Positions 1-7,183 of a stretch of 13,634 nt of DNA are shown here, piece by piece. The DNA is from an uncultured Lachnospiraceae bacterium. Its GTDB lineage: Bacteria; Bacillota_A; Clostridia; Lachnospirales; Lachnospiraceae. Where the stretch lies: assembly GCA_946614075.1 (NCBI GenBank), contig CAMOGO010000009.1, forward strand, positions 1 through 13,634, written 5' to 3'. Positions within the stretch are counted from its first letter, which is position 1. Each line of letters starts with the position of its first letter. The notes beneath the pieces are model-generated. The model did no database searches and had not been told where the DNA came from. It saw nothing but the letters and a program-made list of their open reading frames with translations. The position numbers and the translations under genes were made by a program.

Positions 1-48
1 ACCGTCCCCGTGACTCCCCGTGACTCACCGTGGCTCACCGTGGCTCAG
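1..48. repeat. Tandem-repeat copy of the GGGGACGG palindromic element (partial)
   Basis: The window opens with accgtccccgtgactc followed by four degenerate 10-bp units of the form CMCCGTGRCT. The accgtcccc core and gtgact/gtgac words match the elements at 641-680 and 2385-2481. The copy continues past the left edge, so its full size is unknown. It overlaps the last codons and the stop codon of the minus-strand nucleotidase gene. The core resembles the GGGGACGG repeats that in many Bacillota accompany REP-associated (Y1, IS200-like) transposases; no such transposase is in the window. The family assignment is from memory of that motif, not from a search. Confidence 0.6.
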
Positions 49-588
49 CTGCTCGATGACTTCCTCGATCTCCTCCCAGCTCCGCACCCGGATCATGCCA
101 TTGGCCTCGGCATCGTAATCCCTGTTATGCGGGGCGGTCATCAGGATTTTCACGTAATCGCCGCCCTCCAGATTGTGGATACCGTCGTCGATCAGGACGT
201 CCCCCCGGATGATCTGCTTCCGGTCGGTGATGATCACCTGCTTCCAGCTGAGAAAAGGAAAGTACCGGAACAGTAGATCGTCCATTTTCTCCTGGATCGC
301 ATGGTGCTCACTCGCCGTGACGATATAAACCTCATGGCCCGCCGCCATGAGATGCTTCAAGCCCTCGGCCGCGCCGGGGATCGGCTTGACCGTCCCCCAG
401 AAGCCAGGCTGCCTGGGGATCGCGTACACCTGGTCCCTCGTCAGGCCCGGATAGGCAGCTGACACGTCCCAGGAAGTGATTTCATCGTACGTGACATTCC
501 GTCCATACTTCGCATTCACGCCACGCACCCAGGCATCCAAAAGCTGCTCAATCGTGTCATCCATATCTACCAGAATCTTCATCCGCAC
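25..588 (-). CDS. 5'(3')-deoxyribonucleotidase, HAD superfamily (NT5C type)
   Basis: A 187-residue cytosolic phosphatase expected to dephosphorylate (deoxy)ribonucleoside monophosphates in nucleotide salvage or pool balance. Seen in the sequence: HAD motif I DMDDT, with D8 as the likely nucleophile and D10 as acid/base; motif II around T91 (IVTAS); the conserved Lys of motif III around K124 (TDRKQII); motif IV LIDDG with D134/D135. Length and motif order fit the bacterial NT5C family. The start is a GTG at 586-588: GGAGA at 596-600 lies 7 nt upstream, whereas the in-frame ATG at 580-582 would be 13 nt away, so GTG is preferred. There is no signal peptide. The last six residues and the TGA stop are encoded by the repeat at 1-48, so the native C-terminus may have been altered. 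The upstream neighbour on the same strand is a pseudogene, so the gene is probably transcribed alone. Confidence 0.88.
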   Translation of the reverse strand: MRMKILVDMDDTIEQLLDAWVRGVNAKYGRNVTYDEITSWDVSAAYPGLTRDQVYAIPRQPGFWGTVKPIPGAAEGLKHLMAAGHEVYIVTASEHHAIQEKMDDLLFRYFPFLSWKQVIITDRKQIIRGDVLIDDGIHNLEGGDYVKILMTAPHNRDYDAEANGMIRVRSWEEIEEVIEQLSHGEPR

Positions 589-640
589 TCGCTCATCTCC
601 AGAAAGACATTTTAACAGAAAAGTGAAGGAAACAAAAGAG

Positions 641-680
641 GTGTGTCAGAACCGTCCCCGTGACTCAGTGACTCACCGTG
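641..680. repeat. GGGGACGG-type palindromic repeat, short copy
   Basis: On the minus strand this reads CACGGTGAGTCACTGAGTCA followed by CGGGGACGGTTCTGACACAC. It shares the GGGGACGGTTCT core and flanking GTGAC/GACAC words with the large copy at 2385-2481, and the cccgtgactc units with the copy at 1-48. It begins 2 nt beyond the TAA stop of the aldo/keto reductase pseudogene and lies upstream of the nucleotidase ribosome binding site. It is not a clean hairpin here, so it is probably a decayed copy. Confidence 0.6.
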
Positions 681-682
681 AA

Positions 683-917
683 TTACTGCATATCCAGCCA
701 GGTTTTCTGCTTGGGTGCGGGATAGACCTCGTCGATCCGGGCGAGATCCTCCGCCGTACATTTCCGCTGTGTCTACCAGCGTCATTCCCGCCTCGATCCC
801 ACTGCGCAGAGCCTCGATTTCACTCGCTCTGGCTGCGTCGCTCTCCCCCAGGTACCAGGTCCCAAGCCCCAGCGCCGGAACGGTAGTATCATTTGCCAGT
901 TTCACCTGATGCTGCAT
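683..917 (-). pseudogene. Aldo/keto reductase (YeaE-like) pseudogene with a large internal deletion
   Basis: Only the two ends of an aldo/keto reductase remain. Residues 1-54 read as a normal N-terminus: the ALGLGTW strand, then VDTAEMY, holding the catalytic Asp (D49) and Tyr (Y54). From position 757 the next frame reads TAEDLARIDEVYPAPKQKTW and then LDMQ-stop, which is the typical C-terminus of YeaE-like enzymes (usually about 280 residues). Some 200 codons, including the catalytic Lys and His and most of the barrel, are gone, and the join is out of frame. Read without the frame change, translation runs on to a stop at 612. The ribosome binding site GGGAGG and the ATG at 915-917 are intact. 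The protein cannot be active. The family call is firm because both ends match; the exact substrate of the lost enzyme is unknown. Confidence 0.85.
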
Positions 918-1028
918 ATTTTGCCTCCCATTGCTCTCTTTTCTGAAATATTACCATATTCTCATAGCCGTATCTACCCGAACGCAATGAGAATACCTAT
1001 CGCATTTGCAAAAATAATCATATAGGTC

Positions 1029-1057
1029 ATGCCATAAAGGAACAAAAATGCTATAAT
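1029..1057 (+). promoter_or_regulatory. Putative sigma-A promoter of the M20 amidohydrolase gene, extended -10
   Basis: The -35 box ATGCCA (1029-1034, 4 of 6 consensus bases) is followed by a 17-bp spacer and a perfect TATAAT (1052-1057) preceded by TG at 1049-1050, giving an extended -10 (TGCTATAAT). It predicts a transcript start near 1064 and a leader of about 120 nt. Two 6-bp inverted words, ACCTAT and ATAGGT, flank the -35 region about 21 bp apart and could be an operator; that part is speculative. Confidence 0.55.
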
Positions 1058-1183
1058 AATCTCAGAATGTTGGGGTTTATGATTTGGCGGAAAGGAGGCT
1101 CTGGCTGTCTCAAAAATAGACATCTTGAAGGAAGGACATAAGATACTTTTAAAATCGGCAATATACCATATGGGGGAAGCAAA

Positions 1184-2350
1184 ATGGATATTAAAGAAAT
1201 GTTCTTGGAGCAGGAAAGCTATATTGTTGAAATGCGCCGATGGTTTCACCGGCACCCGGAAGTGTCCTTAAAGGAGAAAAATACGTCTCAGAAAATTCAG
1301 GATGAGCTGACGAAGATGGGGATACCTTTCGAGGTTCTGGCGCCAAACTATGGCGTGATCGCCACGATCAAAGGGAAATTGGGCGAGGGCAAAACCTTGG
1401 TTTTGCGTGCGGATATCGATGCCCTCCCCGTTACAGAAGACACAGGGTTGGATTTTGCCTCGGAAAATCCCGGCGTGATGCATGCCTGCGGTCATGATGC
1501 GCATGCCGCCATGCTCCTGGGAGCCGCAAAGGTGCTGAACAGCCTGAAAAGCCAGTTCAAAGGCACCATCAAATGCTTTTTCCAGATTGGGGAGGAAATC
1601 GCGCTTGGCTATGAAGAGGCTCTGGATTATTTTCAGGCAACCGGCGGAATCGATGGTATTGCGGCATTGCATATCTGGAGCGCTATTCCGGAAGGGGAAA
1701 TCCTGCTTTTCCCCGGCTCTGTTTTTGCAGGTGCTGCCCAGATTAAGGTGATTCTTCATGGACAGGGCGGACACGGTTCCCGGCCGGATCTGGTAAAGGA
1801 TCCGATCAAGGCGGCATGCGACCTGGTTCTCAAGCTCGCCTCGATCCCCACCAATTTCTATGATACGCTGGATCATTCCGTTGTCAGCATCGGAAAGATC
1901 GAAGCCGGAACGGCCTTCAATATTTTCCCTCCTACCGCTATGATAAACGGCTCCCTCCGCTATTATAAGCAGGGAGGCGAGGCGAAGATCAAGGAATTTG
2001 TGCGTCAGATCACGGAAGGCGTATGCCGTATCTACGGGGTAGACTACGAGTTGATGTTCTGCGGCGAAGTTCCCCCGGTGACCAACAATGCCGACCTGAT
2101 CCAGGAAGCGAAGGAACTGGTAAAGGATGTGGATGGCCTGACGCTTTCCGCTCAGACGGATCCGTTCAGCGCCAGCGATGACTACGGCTTTTTCCTGCAG
2201 CAGTATCCCGGCTTCTACGGAGTCTTGGGCGGCGGAAAGCCAGACACGGAAAACTATCCGCAGCACCATGCGAAGTTTGATATTGATGAAAAAGCGCTCC
2301 GAAAAGGCGCCGAATTCATGACACGATACGCACTGGATTTTCTCCGGTAA
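1184..2350 (+). CDS. M20 family metallopeptidase / N-acyl-amino-acid amidohydrolase
   Basis: A 388-residue cytosolic hydrolase of the M20D (hippurate hydrolase, aminoacylase, IAA-amino acid hydrolase) type, expected to cut an amide bond releasing a free amino acid from an N-acyl or short peptide substrate. Seen: RADIDALPV (75-83); the HACGHDAH metal motif with C102 and H104; the GEE pair E137/E138; H163 in ALHIW; the dimerisation-domain loop GGHGSRPDLVKDPI (195-208); and the C-terminal HH at 361-362. These correspond to the catalytic Glu and the di-metal ligands of the family. Length is normal and there is no signal peptide. The ATG is chosen because TGGGGGAAG lies just upstream and homology begins close to it. 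It converges on the WG-repeat protein gene, with a palindromic repeat between them. The acyl substrate cannot be told from sequence. Confidence 0.9.
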   Translation: MDIKEMFLEQESYIVEMRRWFHRHPEVSLKEKNTSQKIQDELTKMGIPFEVLAPNYGVIATIKGKLGEGKTLVLRADIDALPVTEDTGLDFASENPGVMHACGHDAHAAMLLGAAKVLNSLKSQFKGTIKCFFQIGEEIALGYEEALDYFQATGGIDGIAALHIWSAIPEGEILLFPGSVFAGAAQIKVILHGQGGHGSRPDLVKDPIKAACDLVLKLASIPTNFYDTLDHSVVSIGKIEAGTAFNIFPPTAMINGSLRYYKQGGEAKIKEFVRQITEGVCRIYGVDYELMFCGEVPPVTNNADLIQEAKELVKDVDGLTLSAQTDPFSASDDYGFFLQQYPGFYGVLGGGKPDTENYPQHHAKFDIDEKALRKGAEFMTRYALDFLR

Positions 2351-2384
2351 GCAATCGAGATCGAGTAGGAGGAGGCTTTGCCCT

Positions 2385-2481
2385 GTGACAGTGGGGACGG
2401 TTCTCGGTGTCACCTCAAGATGAGGTGACACCGAGAACCGTCCCCATCGTCACACACCGAGAACCGTCCCCATTGTCACAC
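2385..2481. repeat. Large GGGGACGG palindrome plus an extra half unit, between convergent genes
   Basis: Left arm 2385-2417 (starting GTGACAGTGGGGACGG) pairs with right arm 2421-2453 over 33 nt with 2 mismatches and a 3-nt loop (AGA), a 69-bp near-perfect palindrome. A direct repeat of the right arm follows at 2454-2481, differing at a single base over most of its length (catcgtcac versus cattgtcac). The element fills most of the 133-bp gap between two convergent genes and ends 2 nt from the TAA of the WG-repeat gene. It would form a very stable hairpin in either transcript. No T-tract follows, so it is not a classical terminator. The core resembles repeats mobilised by REP-associated tyrosine transposases; that link is inference. 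Confidence 0.8.
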
Positions 2482-2483
2482 TC

Positions 2484-4103
2484 TTATTCCGCGGCTTCGA
2501 TCGGTACGATTTCTTCGTTTCCACCGGATGTCAGCTTCAGGACACCGTTGTGATACTCGATGGCGTCATACTCAGGGTCAAAGTGGCAAAGCTCATTGCC
2601 CTCCAGGTCATAGACCAGACATCCGAGACCCGTCACATATCGCGCAGAGGTCCAGAAGACAAGGTAATTCCCATCGGCTTCAAACTTCTTGATGGTGGGC
2701 AGGCTTCCTGTTAACGGCTCAAAGAGGAATTCGCCGTCCGGGCAGATGATGCCCCAGTACTCCGTTCCCTTCGGATTGGTGATATTGACCGGCAGATAGC
2801 CCTTGCTGCTGGTCCAGCCTGCAGGGCTGAAATTGCTCAGATTTACCTTCGCAAGCTCGTTCAGCTCCTTATCCAGAATGATCACGCCGTTCTCGTCCGG
2901 ATTCCAGCTGTCGTGCTTATACGCATAAATGACCTGTGCTTCCCGATCATAATGGATAAAATAGCAATAGCTTTCCAGCTCCCTGTTTTCCGGTTCAAAA
3001 ATAGACTTGCCATCTCCGGGGAGGGTGATATAGGACATTCCTTCTGTACCGCTGCCAACCGCGATCGCTGTCCCGTCCTCAAACGTCAGGCCGAAGGTAT
3101 CGGAATAGACATTAAAATTGTCACCGATTGACTCCGCCCAGGTATTCGTATCGCTGTTGTAGAATTTGCAGGTGAATAAGGTCGAGTTTTCCTCGAGAGA
3201 ACCCATCGATCCCTTCACCGACATCCAGGTGTTTTCCTTGCAGTAGACCGAGCCGCGAAGGAAAGCGCCCGGTGAGTACCAGCCATTCAGCGTTGCGATA
3301 TTCTCCGCCTGAAGCGGCATCACCCAGCTGCCCTGCATGTCGACCATTCCAACCTCAAAATCGACGCCGGAATAGCTCTCGCTGAAGGTGTACGCCAGGA
3401 TATATCCATCCTCCAGCAGGCTGTCCTCTACCGGGACCAGAGTTTCAAAATCATTCCAAAGGTCTAATGCCTGCTCTTCGCCCTGCTCTTCCACTCTTTT
3501 GTCGATCCGGTTCTCCCGCTCATACGTATCCAGCGCCGGAGGCTGAGGCTGATTTTCATAAATGCCGAATATAAATCCGTCCACACCGATCATCTCAGCA
3601 TCGAGGACCACTTCTCCGGTCTCGTCTACCAGCCCGGTGACATAAGCCTTACCCCACTCGTTCTTCTGCATGACGGCAGCATATCCATTGTAAAAAACCG
3701 AAGCTGCTTTGGTCCCTTCCGGGAGGGTAAACAGCAGCTCTCCCTTGGCATTGTAGCAAGAATCCAGGCCATCCTCCGTCATCCACGCGTACCCATTATA
3801 AAGGGCAAACGCCATTTCCGGATCAAGCGCCACGTCCGCGGCTTCTTCGGCAGCCTCTCCCTCGGCCTCTTCGGCAGCCTCTCCCGCGGCTTCTTCCATA
3901 GTCTCTTCCATGGCCTCTCGCATGGTTTCCTCCGCAGTCTCTTCCTTGGTCTCCGCCTCGCTTTCTGCCACGGTTTCCGCTATGGCCTCAGCAGATGCAT
4001 GGGATCCGGATGCTTCTCTTGCCAAAGAATGCATCGGCATGCTTCCGAAGCAAAGTCCTGCCGCCAGCAAGACCGTAAACATCGTTCGGATTTGCTTTTT
4101 CAT
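2484..4103 (-). CDS. Secreted WG-repeat protein with a Glu/Ala-rich N-terminal linker
   Basis: A 539-residue exported protein of unknown function. Seen: a Sec signal peptide (KKQIR, hydrophobic core 8-20, likely cleavage after SLA at residue 28); a strongly acidic low-complexity segment of Ala, Glu and Thr at 35-92; then beta-rich repeats resembling WG (KWG) repeats, for example NGYAWMTEDG (103-112), NGYAAVMQKNEWG (139-151), GLVDETGEVV, and near the end YWGIICPDGEFLFEP. WG repeats are thought to form propeller-like surfaces for binding, with no known catalysis. The Cys in LAAGLC is not in a proper lipobox, so a lipoprotein is unlikely. The start is set by an AGGAGGGAG ribosome binding site 8 nt upstream. 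The gene lies 51 bp after the Mo oxidoreductase on the same strand with no visible promoter between them, so they are probably co-transcribed. The function in the redox block is unknown. Confidence 0.8.
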   Translation of the reverse strand: MKKQIRTMFTVLLAAGLCFGSMPMHSLAREASGSHASAEAIAETVAESEAETKEETAEETMREAMEETMEEAAGEAAEEAEGEAAEEAADVALDPEMAFALYNGYAWMTEDGLDSCYNAKGELLFTLPEGTKAASVFYNGYAAVMQKNEWGKAYVTGLVDETGEVVLDAEMIGVDGFIFGIYENQPQPPALDTYERENRIDKRVEEQGEEQALDLWNDFETLVPVEDSLLEDGYILAYTFSESYSGVDFEVGMVDMQGSWVMPLQAENIATLNGWYSPGAFLRGSVYCKENTWMSVKGSMGSLEENSTLFTCKFYNSDTNTWAESIGDNFNVYSDTFGLTFEDGTAIAVGSGTEGMSYITLPGDGKSIFEPENRELESYCYFIHYDREAQVIYAYKHDSWNPDENGVIILDKELNELAKVNLSNFSPAGWTSSKGYLPVNITNPKGTEYWGIICPDGEFLFEPLTGSLPTIKKFEADGNYLVFWTSARYVTGLGCLVYDLEGNELCHFDPEYDAIEYHNGVLKLTSGGNEEIVPIEAAE

Positions 4104-4154
4104 ATGTCTTTCTCCCTCCTGTCAAATCATGGTATCTTTGTCATTGTAGTGCTT

Positions 4155-6164
4155 TTATCCAAGGTGCGCAAGTCTGACCTCTACGGTATTGTCATTCATG
4201 GTCGTGGCGGCGTCGAGATCGGTCAGTCTGGCATGCTGCAGGGCATTTACCCCGAGCCCGCTCTTCGTCAGACCATGGGCGAAAACGCCCTGTACCGCAG
4301 CAGCGCCCTTGGCGATCAGGTCCGTGACATGAGCGGTGAAGCGCACACATCCCAGGTCATTAAAGGCTTCCACCTCGTCTCCTGTAGCGATCCCTCGCTG
4401 GGCCGCGTCCTCCGGATGAAGGTGCAGAAGCATCTCTCCCCGGGTCGGAATCAGATCCTCCTTCCGCTCATGGAAAACCGAATTCAGGGACCACAGTCCC
4501 GGCACGGATACGAGCTGCAAAGGCTCCGGGCCGGCATACGGCGGGAACCATTTCGGCATCGGCTCTGCCATCTCTTCATTGACGATCTTCCACGGCTTCC
4601 CTTCCTTCATGAATCTCAGGTGATCCGCATAGGGGACAGCGACCGCGCCGCCCTGGCGCAAATGCTCTATCGCCTCCTCGTCGAGAGCGGAGGCGTTGCC
4701 CTTCAGCCTGCCAAGGATCTTTTCAAAAAGCTCCTCCTCCGTCTGGTCAAAATAATCGTCCTCCATGCCCATGGTCCTGGCCAGAAGCCGGAAGGTCTCC
4801 CAGTCCGTCTTGCACTCGCCGGGGGCCTCGATGAGCTTAGGCGCCGCTGCCAGCGTGCAGTAGCCGTAGGACATGTAGACATCTGTCTGCTCCACGGAGT
4901 AGGTCGCCGGCAGGATGATATCCGCGTACCGTGCCGTATCAGTCATCACTCGCTCGTGCACCACGGTAAAAAGGTCCTCGCGGGAGAGGCCGCGAAGCAC
5001 GGCGTTTGTGTCGCTGACCGAGTCTGCCGGGTTGCTGCCGTAGACATACAGGCTGCGGACCACCGGGTCGCAGATCCCCGCTCCCAGCTGATTGATATTG
5101 ATCGCGGGGTGCTTTCCGTGAAACGCCGGCGGATCCACTATCGTGCCGTCCACATAGACGCCTCCCGTCGGATTTGTACCGCAAAAACCCCCGCCGGGCT
5201 TTTTCCAGGCCCCAGTGTACTGGGACAGGATGGTGATGATCCGGCAGGTCATGCCGCCATTTGCATAGCGGGAGATACCGGAGCCAAGGAGGATGCACGG
5301 AGCCTCGGCCTTCCCATACTCATGCGCGAGAGCCTCGATCTGCTCCGCGCGGATCCCGCAGATCCCCTCCGCCCATTCCGGCGTATACTGCGCCAAAGTC
5401 TTGCGGAAATCCTCGTATCCGTAAGCCCATTCCTGCAAATACTCGCGGTCGGCCAGGCCGTCTCTTTCCAGCACATGCATCATGGCCAGGGCCAGGGCGG
5501 CATCGCTTCCCGGCTTTACCAGGAGCATCTCATCGCTGTAGGGCGCCATATCGATACCGCAGACCTCTATGGTCACGATGCGCTTCCCCTGCTTTTTAAA
5601 GTCCCTTAGCTGCTTCATCATGGGGTTTCTCGTGGCGGGCACATCGCTGCCCCAAACGATCAGGAAATCGCTGTCCTCGGTCTCCCGCGGATCCAGGCAG
5701 CCGACGCCGCCCATGACCGCTTTGTACCCGGCTCCCTTGGCACTGGAGCACAGGGTCTTGACCAGGCCTCTCGTCCCCAGGCGGCCGAAAAAGGCCCAGC
5801 CGCTGGTCCGCTGGATCGGTGTCATGACGCCGGAATAATTACACCAGGCGATGGCTTCCGAACCGGATTCCTGGATGATTGCCTTCCATCTGGCTCCGAT
5901 CTCCGCCAGGGCCTCGTCCCAGGTAATCCGCGCAAATTTCCCCTCTCCCTTCGCCCCGACACGCTTCATCGGGTACAGGATCCTCTCCAGTGCATTGACC
6001 GAGCGCTCATAGCGCGCCATCTTCCGGCAAGGCCCGCAGGCCGACACCGGGTGGTCCGGATCCGGACGGACCGCCACGAGGCGTCCATCCTCGATCTCCG
6101 CGTAAAACCCGCAGGTTGTCGGGCAGTCGTACGGACATACGGCATATCCTGTCTGTTTATTCAT
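4155..6164 (-). CDS. Molybdopterin-dependent oxidoreductase (DMSO reductase family, bis-MGD)
   Basis: A 669-residue cytoplasmic oxidoreductase of the COG0243 type. Residues are numbered from the upstream ATG at 6203; subtract 13 for the preferred start. The N-terminal 4Fe-4S motif is CPYDCPTTC (C23, C27, C31) with the fourth ligand most likely C59 in SACGPC. Then come molybdopterin-binding segments: ITWDEALAEIG, LCSSAKGAGY (151-160), VWGSDVPATRNPMM, VKPGSDAALALAMM, YGSNPADS, YADIILPATYSVEQTDVY, and a C-terminal dinucleotide-binding domain with GDEVEAFND. The Mo ligand may be C152 or a nearby Ser; I cannot settle it. There is no Tat signal and no in-frame selenocysteine codon. The ATG at 6162-6164 is chosen because GGGAGG lies 7 nt upstream; longer versions would start inside or before that site. 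No iron-sulfur or membrane partner subunit is nearby, so the electron partner is unknown. It follows the LysR gene after 88 bp and precedes the WG gene. The substrate cannot be assigned. Confidence 0.9.
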   Translation of the reverse strand: MNKQTGYAVCPYDCPTTCGFYAEIEDGRLVAVRPDPDHPVSACGPCRKMARYERSVNALERILYPMKRVGAKGEGKFARITWDEALAEIGARWKAIIQESGSEAIAWCNYSGVMTPIQRTSGWAFFGRLGTRGLVKTLCSSAKGAGYKAVMGGVGCLDPRETEDSDFLIVWGSDVPATRNPMMKQLRDFKKQGKRIVTIEVCGIDMAPYSDEMLLVKPGSDAALALAMMHVLERDGLADREYLQEWAYGYEDFRKTLAQYTPEWAEGICGIRAEQIEALAHEYGKAEAPCILLGSGISRYANGGMTCRIITILSQYTGAWKKPGGGFCGTNPTGGVYVDGTIVDPPAFHGKHPAININQLGAGICDPVVRSLYVYGSNPADSVSDTNAVLRGLSREDLFTVVHERVMTDTARYADIILPATYSVEQTDVYMSYGYCTLAAAPKLIEAPGECKTDWETFRLLARTMGMEDDYFDQTEEELFEKILGRLKGNASALDEEAIEHLRQGGAVAVPYADHLRFMKEGKPWKIVNEEMAEPMPKWFPPYAGPEPLQLVSVPGLWSLNSVFHERKEDLIPTRGEMLLHLHPEDAAQRGIATGDEVEAFNDLGCVRFTAHVTDLIAKGAAAVQGVFAHGLTKSGLGVNALQHARLTDLDAATTMNDNTVEVRLAHLG

Positions 6165-6225
6165 CAGAAATCCTCCCATAGAAAATCTCTTTCCATAAAG
6201 CATTCTTATAAAAGCATCCTCTCGT

Positions 6226-6252
6226 CCCCTGTCTTCGTGGACCCCTGTCTTC
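6226..6252. repeat. Two 11-bp direct repeats abutting the LysR stop codon; possible decayed GGGGACGG element
   Basis: CCCCTGTCTTC occurs at 6226-6236 and 6242-6252. On the minus strand this is GAAGACAGGGGTCC followed by GAAGACAGGGGACG, directly after the TAG of the LysR gene. AGACAGGGGACG resembles GTGACAGTGGGGACGG of the large element at 2385, so this may be a fourth, degenerate member at yet another gene 3' end. The resemblance is short and could be chance. Confidence 0.4.
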
Positions 6253-7107
6253 CTACTCCCGCTCCTTCAGATACTGCAGGATCCTCTTCAGCCCGGGCGA
6301 GGCTTTTCCCCTCCACGCCAGATAGATCGGGATCCTGACACCGTCATCAAACGGGCGCTTCACAATCCCCGGCTGGGTATCTGACAGATAATCCGGCATG
6401 ATCGCCATCCCGCCAAAGGCCAGGATATTCGGGACCACCTCGCTCGCGAGCGCATAGTTCGCAACATGGTACGTGACACCCGCCTCCTTAAGAGCCTGCA
6501 AAGACTCTTGGATGTGGCTGAACCGAAACCGCCCCGGCAAAAAGAGTGACTGATCCTGCAGATCCGAAAGCGAAATCTGCTCCTTTGCTGCCAACGGATC
6601 CTGCTCCCTCATGACCAAGCAATGCCCTGCATCGGTCAGGTGGAAGGTTTTCGTCTTTTCCGACGTTACAAGCTCTGCTGACACCAGATAAGGGCTGCCC
6701 TCCTCCCAGCTGTCATTATCCATCAGGCTGTCCAGCTCCTGCGCTTTCTGATGGATTTTCAGCTCCGGAAGCTCCCGTAAAAGCTCTGCCAGGAGGAAAT
6801 TTTTCTCCTTCTGTGTCGCGCGGTTATAATAATACAGCCGGATATCCAGTCCTTTTCCGGAAAGCTCAGCCTTGGCTTCCGCCCACTCATCGAGAATGCT
6901 GCGGACATGCCCGTACAGCTGCTCCGCTTCCTTGGTCGGCCGAATTTCCTTTTTATCTCTCTCAAAGAGACGGACCCCCAGCTCCTCCTCCGTCTTCCGG
7001 ATCGACTGCGATACGGCCGGCTGTGTCAGAAAAAGCCTATCAGCAGCCCTCGTAAAATTCCGCTCTTCAAAAGCTGCCGCAAAAACCTCCAGCTGATGAA
7101 ACAGCAT
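6253..7107 (-). CDS. LysR-family transcriptional regulator
   Basis: A 284-residue DNA-binding regulator. Seen: the N-terminal winged helix-turn-helix of the LysR family, FTRAADRLFLTQPAVSQSIR (residues 18-37), followed by EELGVRLFERDKKEIRPT and the linker helix. The rest has the length and layout of a LysR substrate-binding domain, for example SLFLPGRFRF and ILAFGGMAIMPDYL. The start is the ATG at 7105-7107: GGAGGGGAAGAAA precedes it and LysR proteins begin this close to the helix-turn-helix. An upstream in-frame ATG at 7149 would add 14 residues and overlap the operator, so it is rejected. The gene is divergent from the flavoprotein gene with a 211-bp shared control region, the classic LysR layout, so it probably regulates that gene and itself. 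The effector is unknown. It may be co-transcribed with the Mo oxidoreductase. Confidence 0.92.
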   Translation of the reverse strand: MLFHQLEVFAAAFEERNFTRAADRLFLTQPAVSQSIRKTEEELGVRLFERDKKEIRPTKEAEQLYGHVRSILDEWAEAKAELSGKGLDIRLYYYNRATQKEKNFLLAELLRELPELKIHQKAQELDSLMDNDSWEEGSPYLVSAELVTSEKTKTFHLTDAGHCLVMREQDPLAAKEQISLSDLQDQSLFLPGRFRFSHIQESLQALKEAGVTYHVANYALASEVVPNILAFGGMAIMPDYLSDTQPGIVKRPFDDGVRIPIYLAWRGKASPGLKRILQYLKERE

Positions 7108-7147
7108 TTTCTTCCCCTCCGCTTTCCTGCTATTCAAGCGGCTTATC

Positions 7148-7170
7148 ATAAATGCCGCTTATGGTACCAT
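7148..7170. promoter_or_regulatory. Putative LysR operator: ATAA-N7-TTAT box next to ATGGTACCAT palindrome
   Basis: ATAA (7148-7151), 7 bases, TTAT (7159-7162) forms a symmetric T-N11-A box as recognised by LysR proteins. It overlaps a perfect 10-bp palindrome ATGGTACCAT at 7161-7170. The word GCTTAT also occurs twice here (7141 and 7157). The site lies about 45 bp upstream of the flavoprotein -10 box and just upstream of the LysR ribosome binding site, the usual place for both autoregulation and activation. The assignment is by motif and position only. Confidence 0.6.
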
Positions 7171-7183
7171 CATAATCCGAAAT

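Noticed and set aside
589..640. Promoter for the nucleotidase gene
   Set aside because: TAAAAT is present on the minus strand in a suitable place, but no acceptable -35 lies 16-18 bp upstream, so I do not list it.
1067..1141. 24-residue upstream reading frame in the M20 leader
   Set aside because: Its ATG would lie a few nucleotides from the predicted transcript start with no ribosome binding site, and the peptide has no features.
1268..2431. 387-codon open frame on the minus strand
   Set aside because: Antisense shadow of the M20 gene that starts in the palindromic repeat; no domain features.
4041..4103. Lipoprotein signal in the WG-repeat protein
   Set aside because: The Cys in LAAGLC is preceded by Leu rather than Gly, Ala or Ser, and a normal signal peptidase I site follows at SLA.
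3999..5609. 536-codon open frame on the plus strand
   Set aside because: Antisense to the Mo oxidoreductase and the start of the WG gene; Arg/His/Gln-rich composition typical of shadows.
6165..6203. Longer Mo oxidoreductase with an N-terminal signal
   Set aside because: The 13 extra residues contain no twin-arginine or hydrophobic segment, and the GGGAGG ribosome binding site lies inside that extension.
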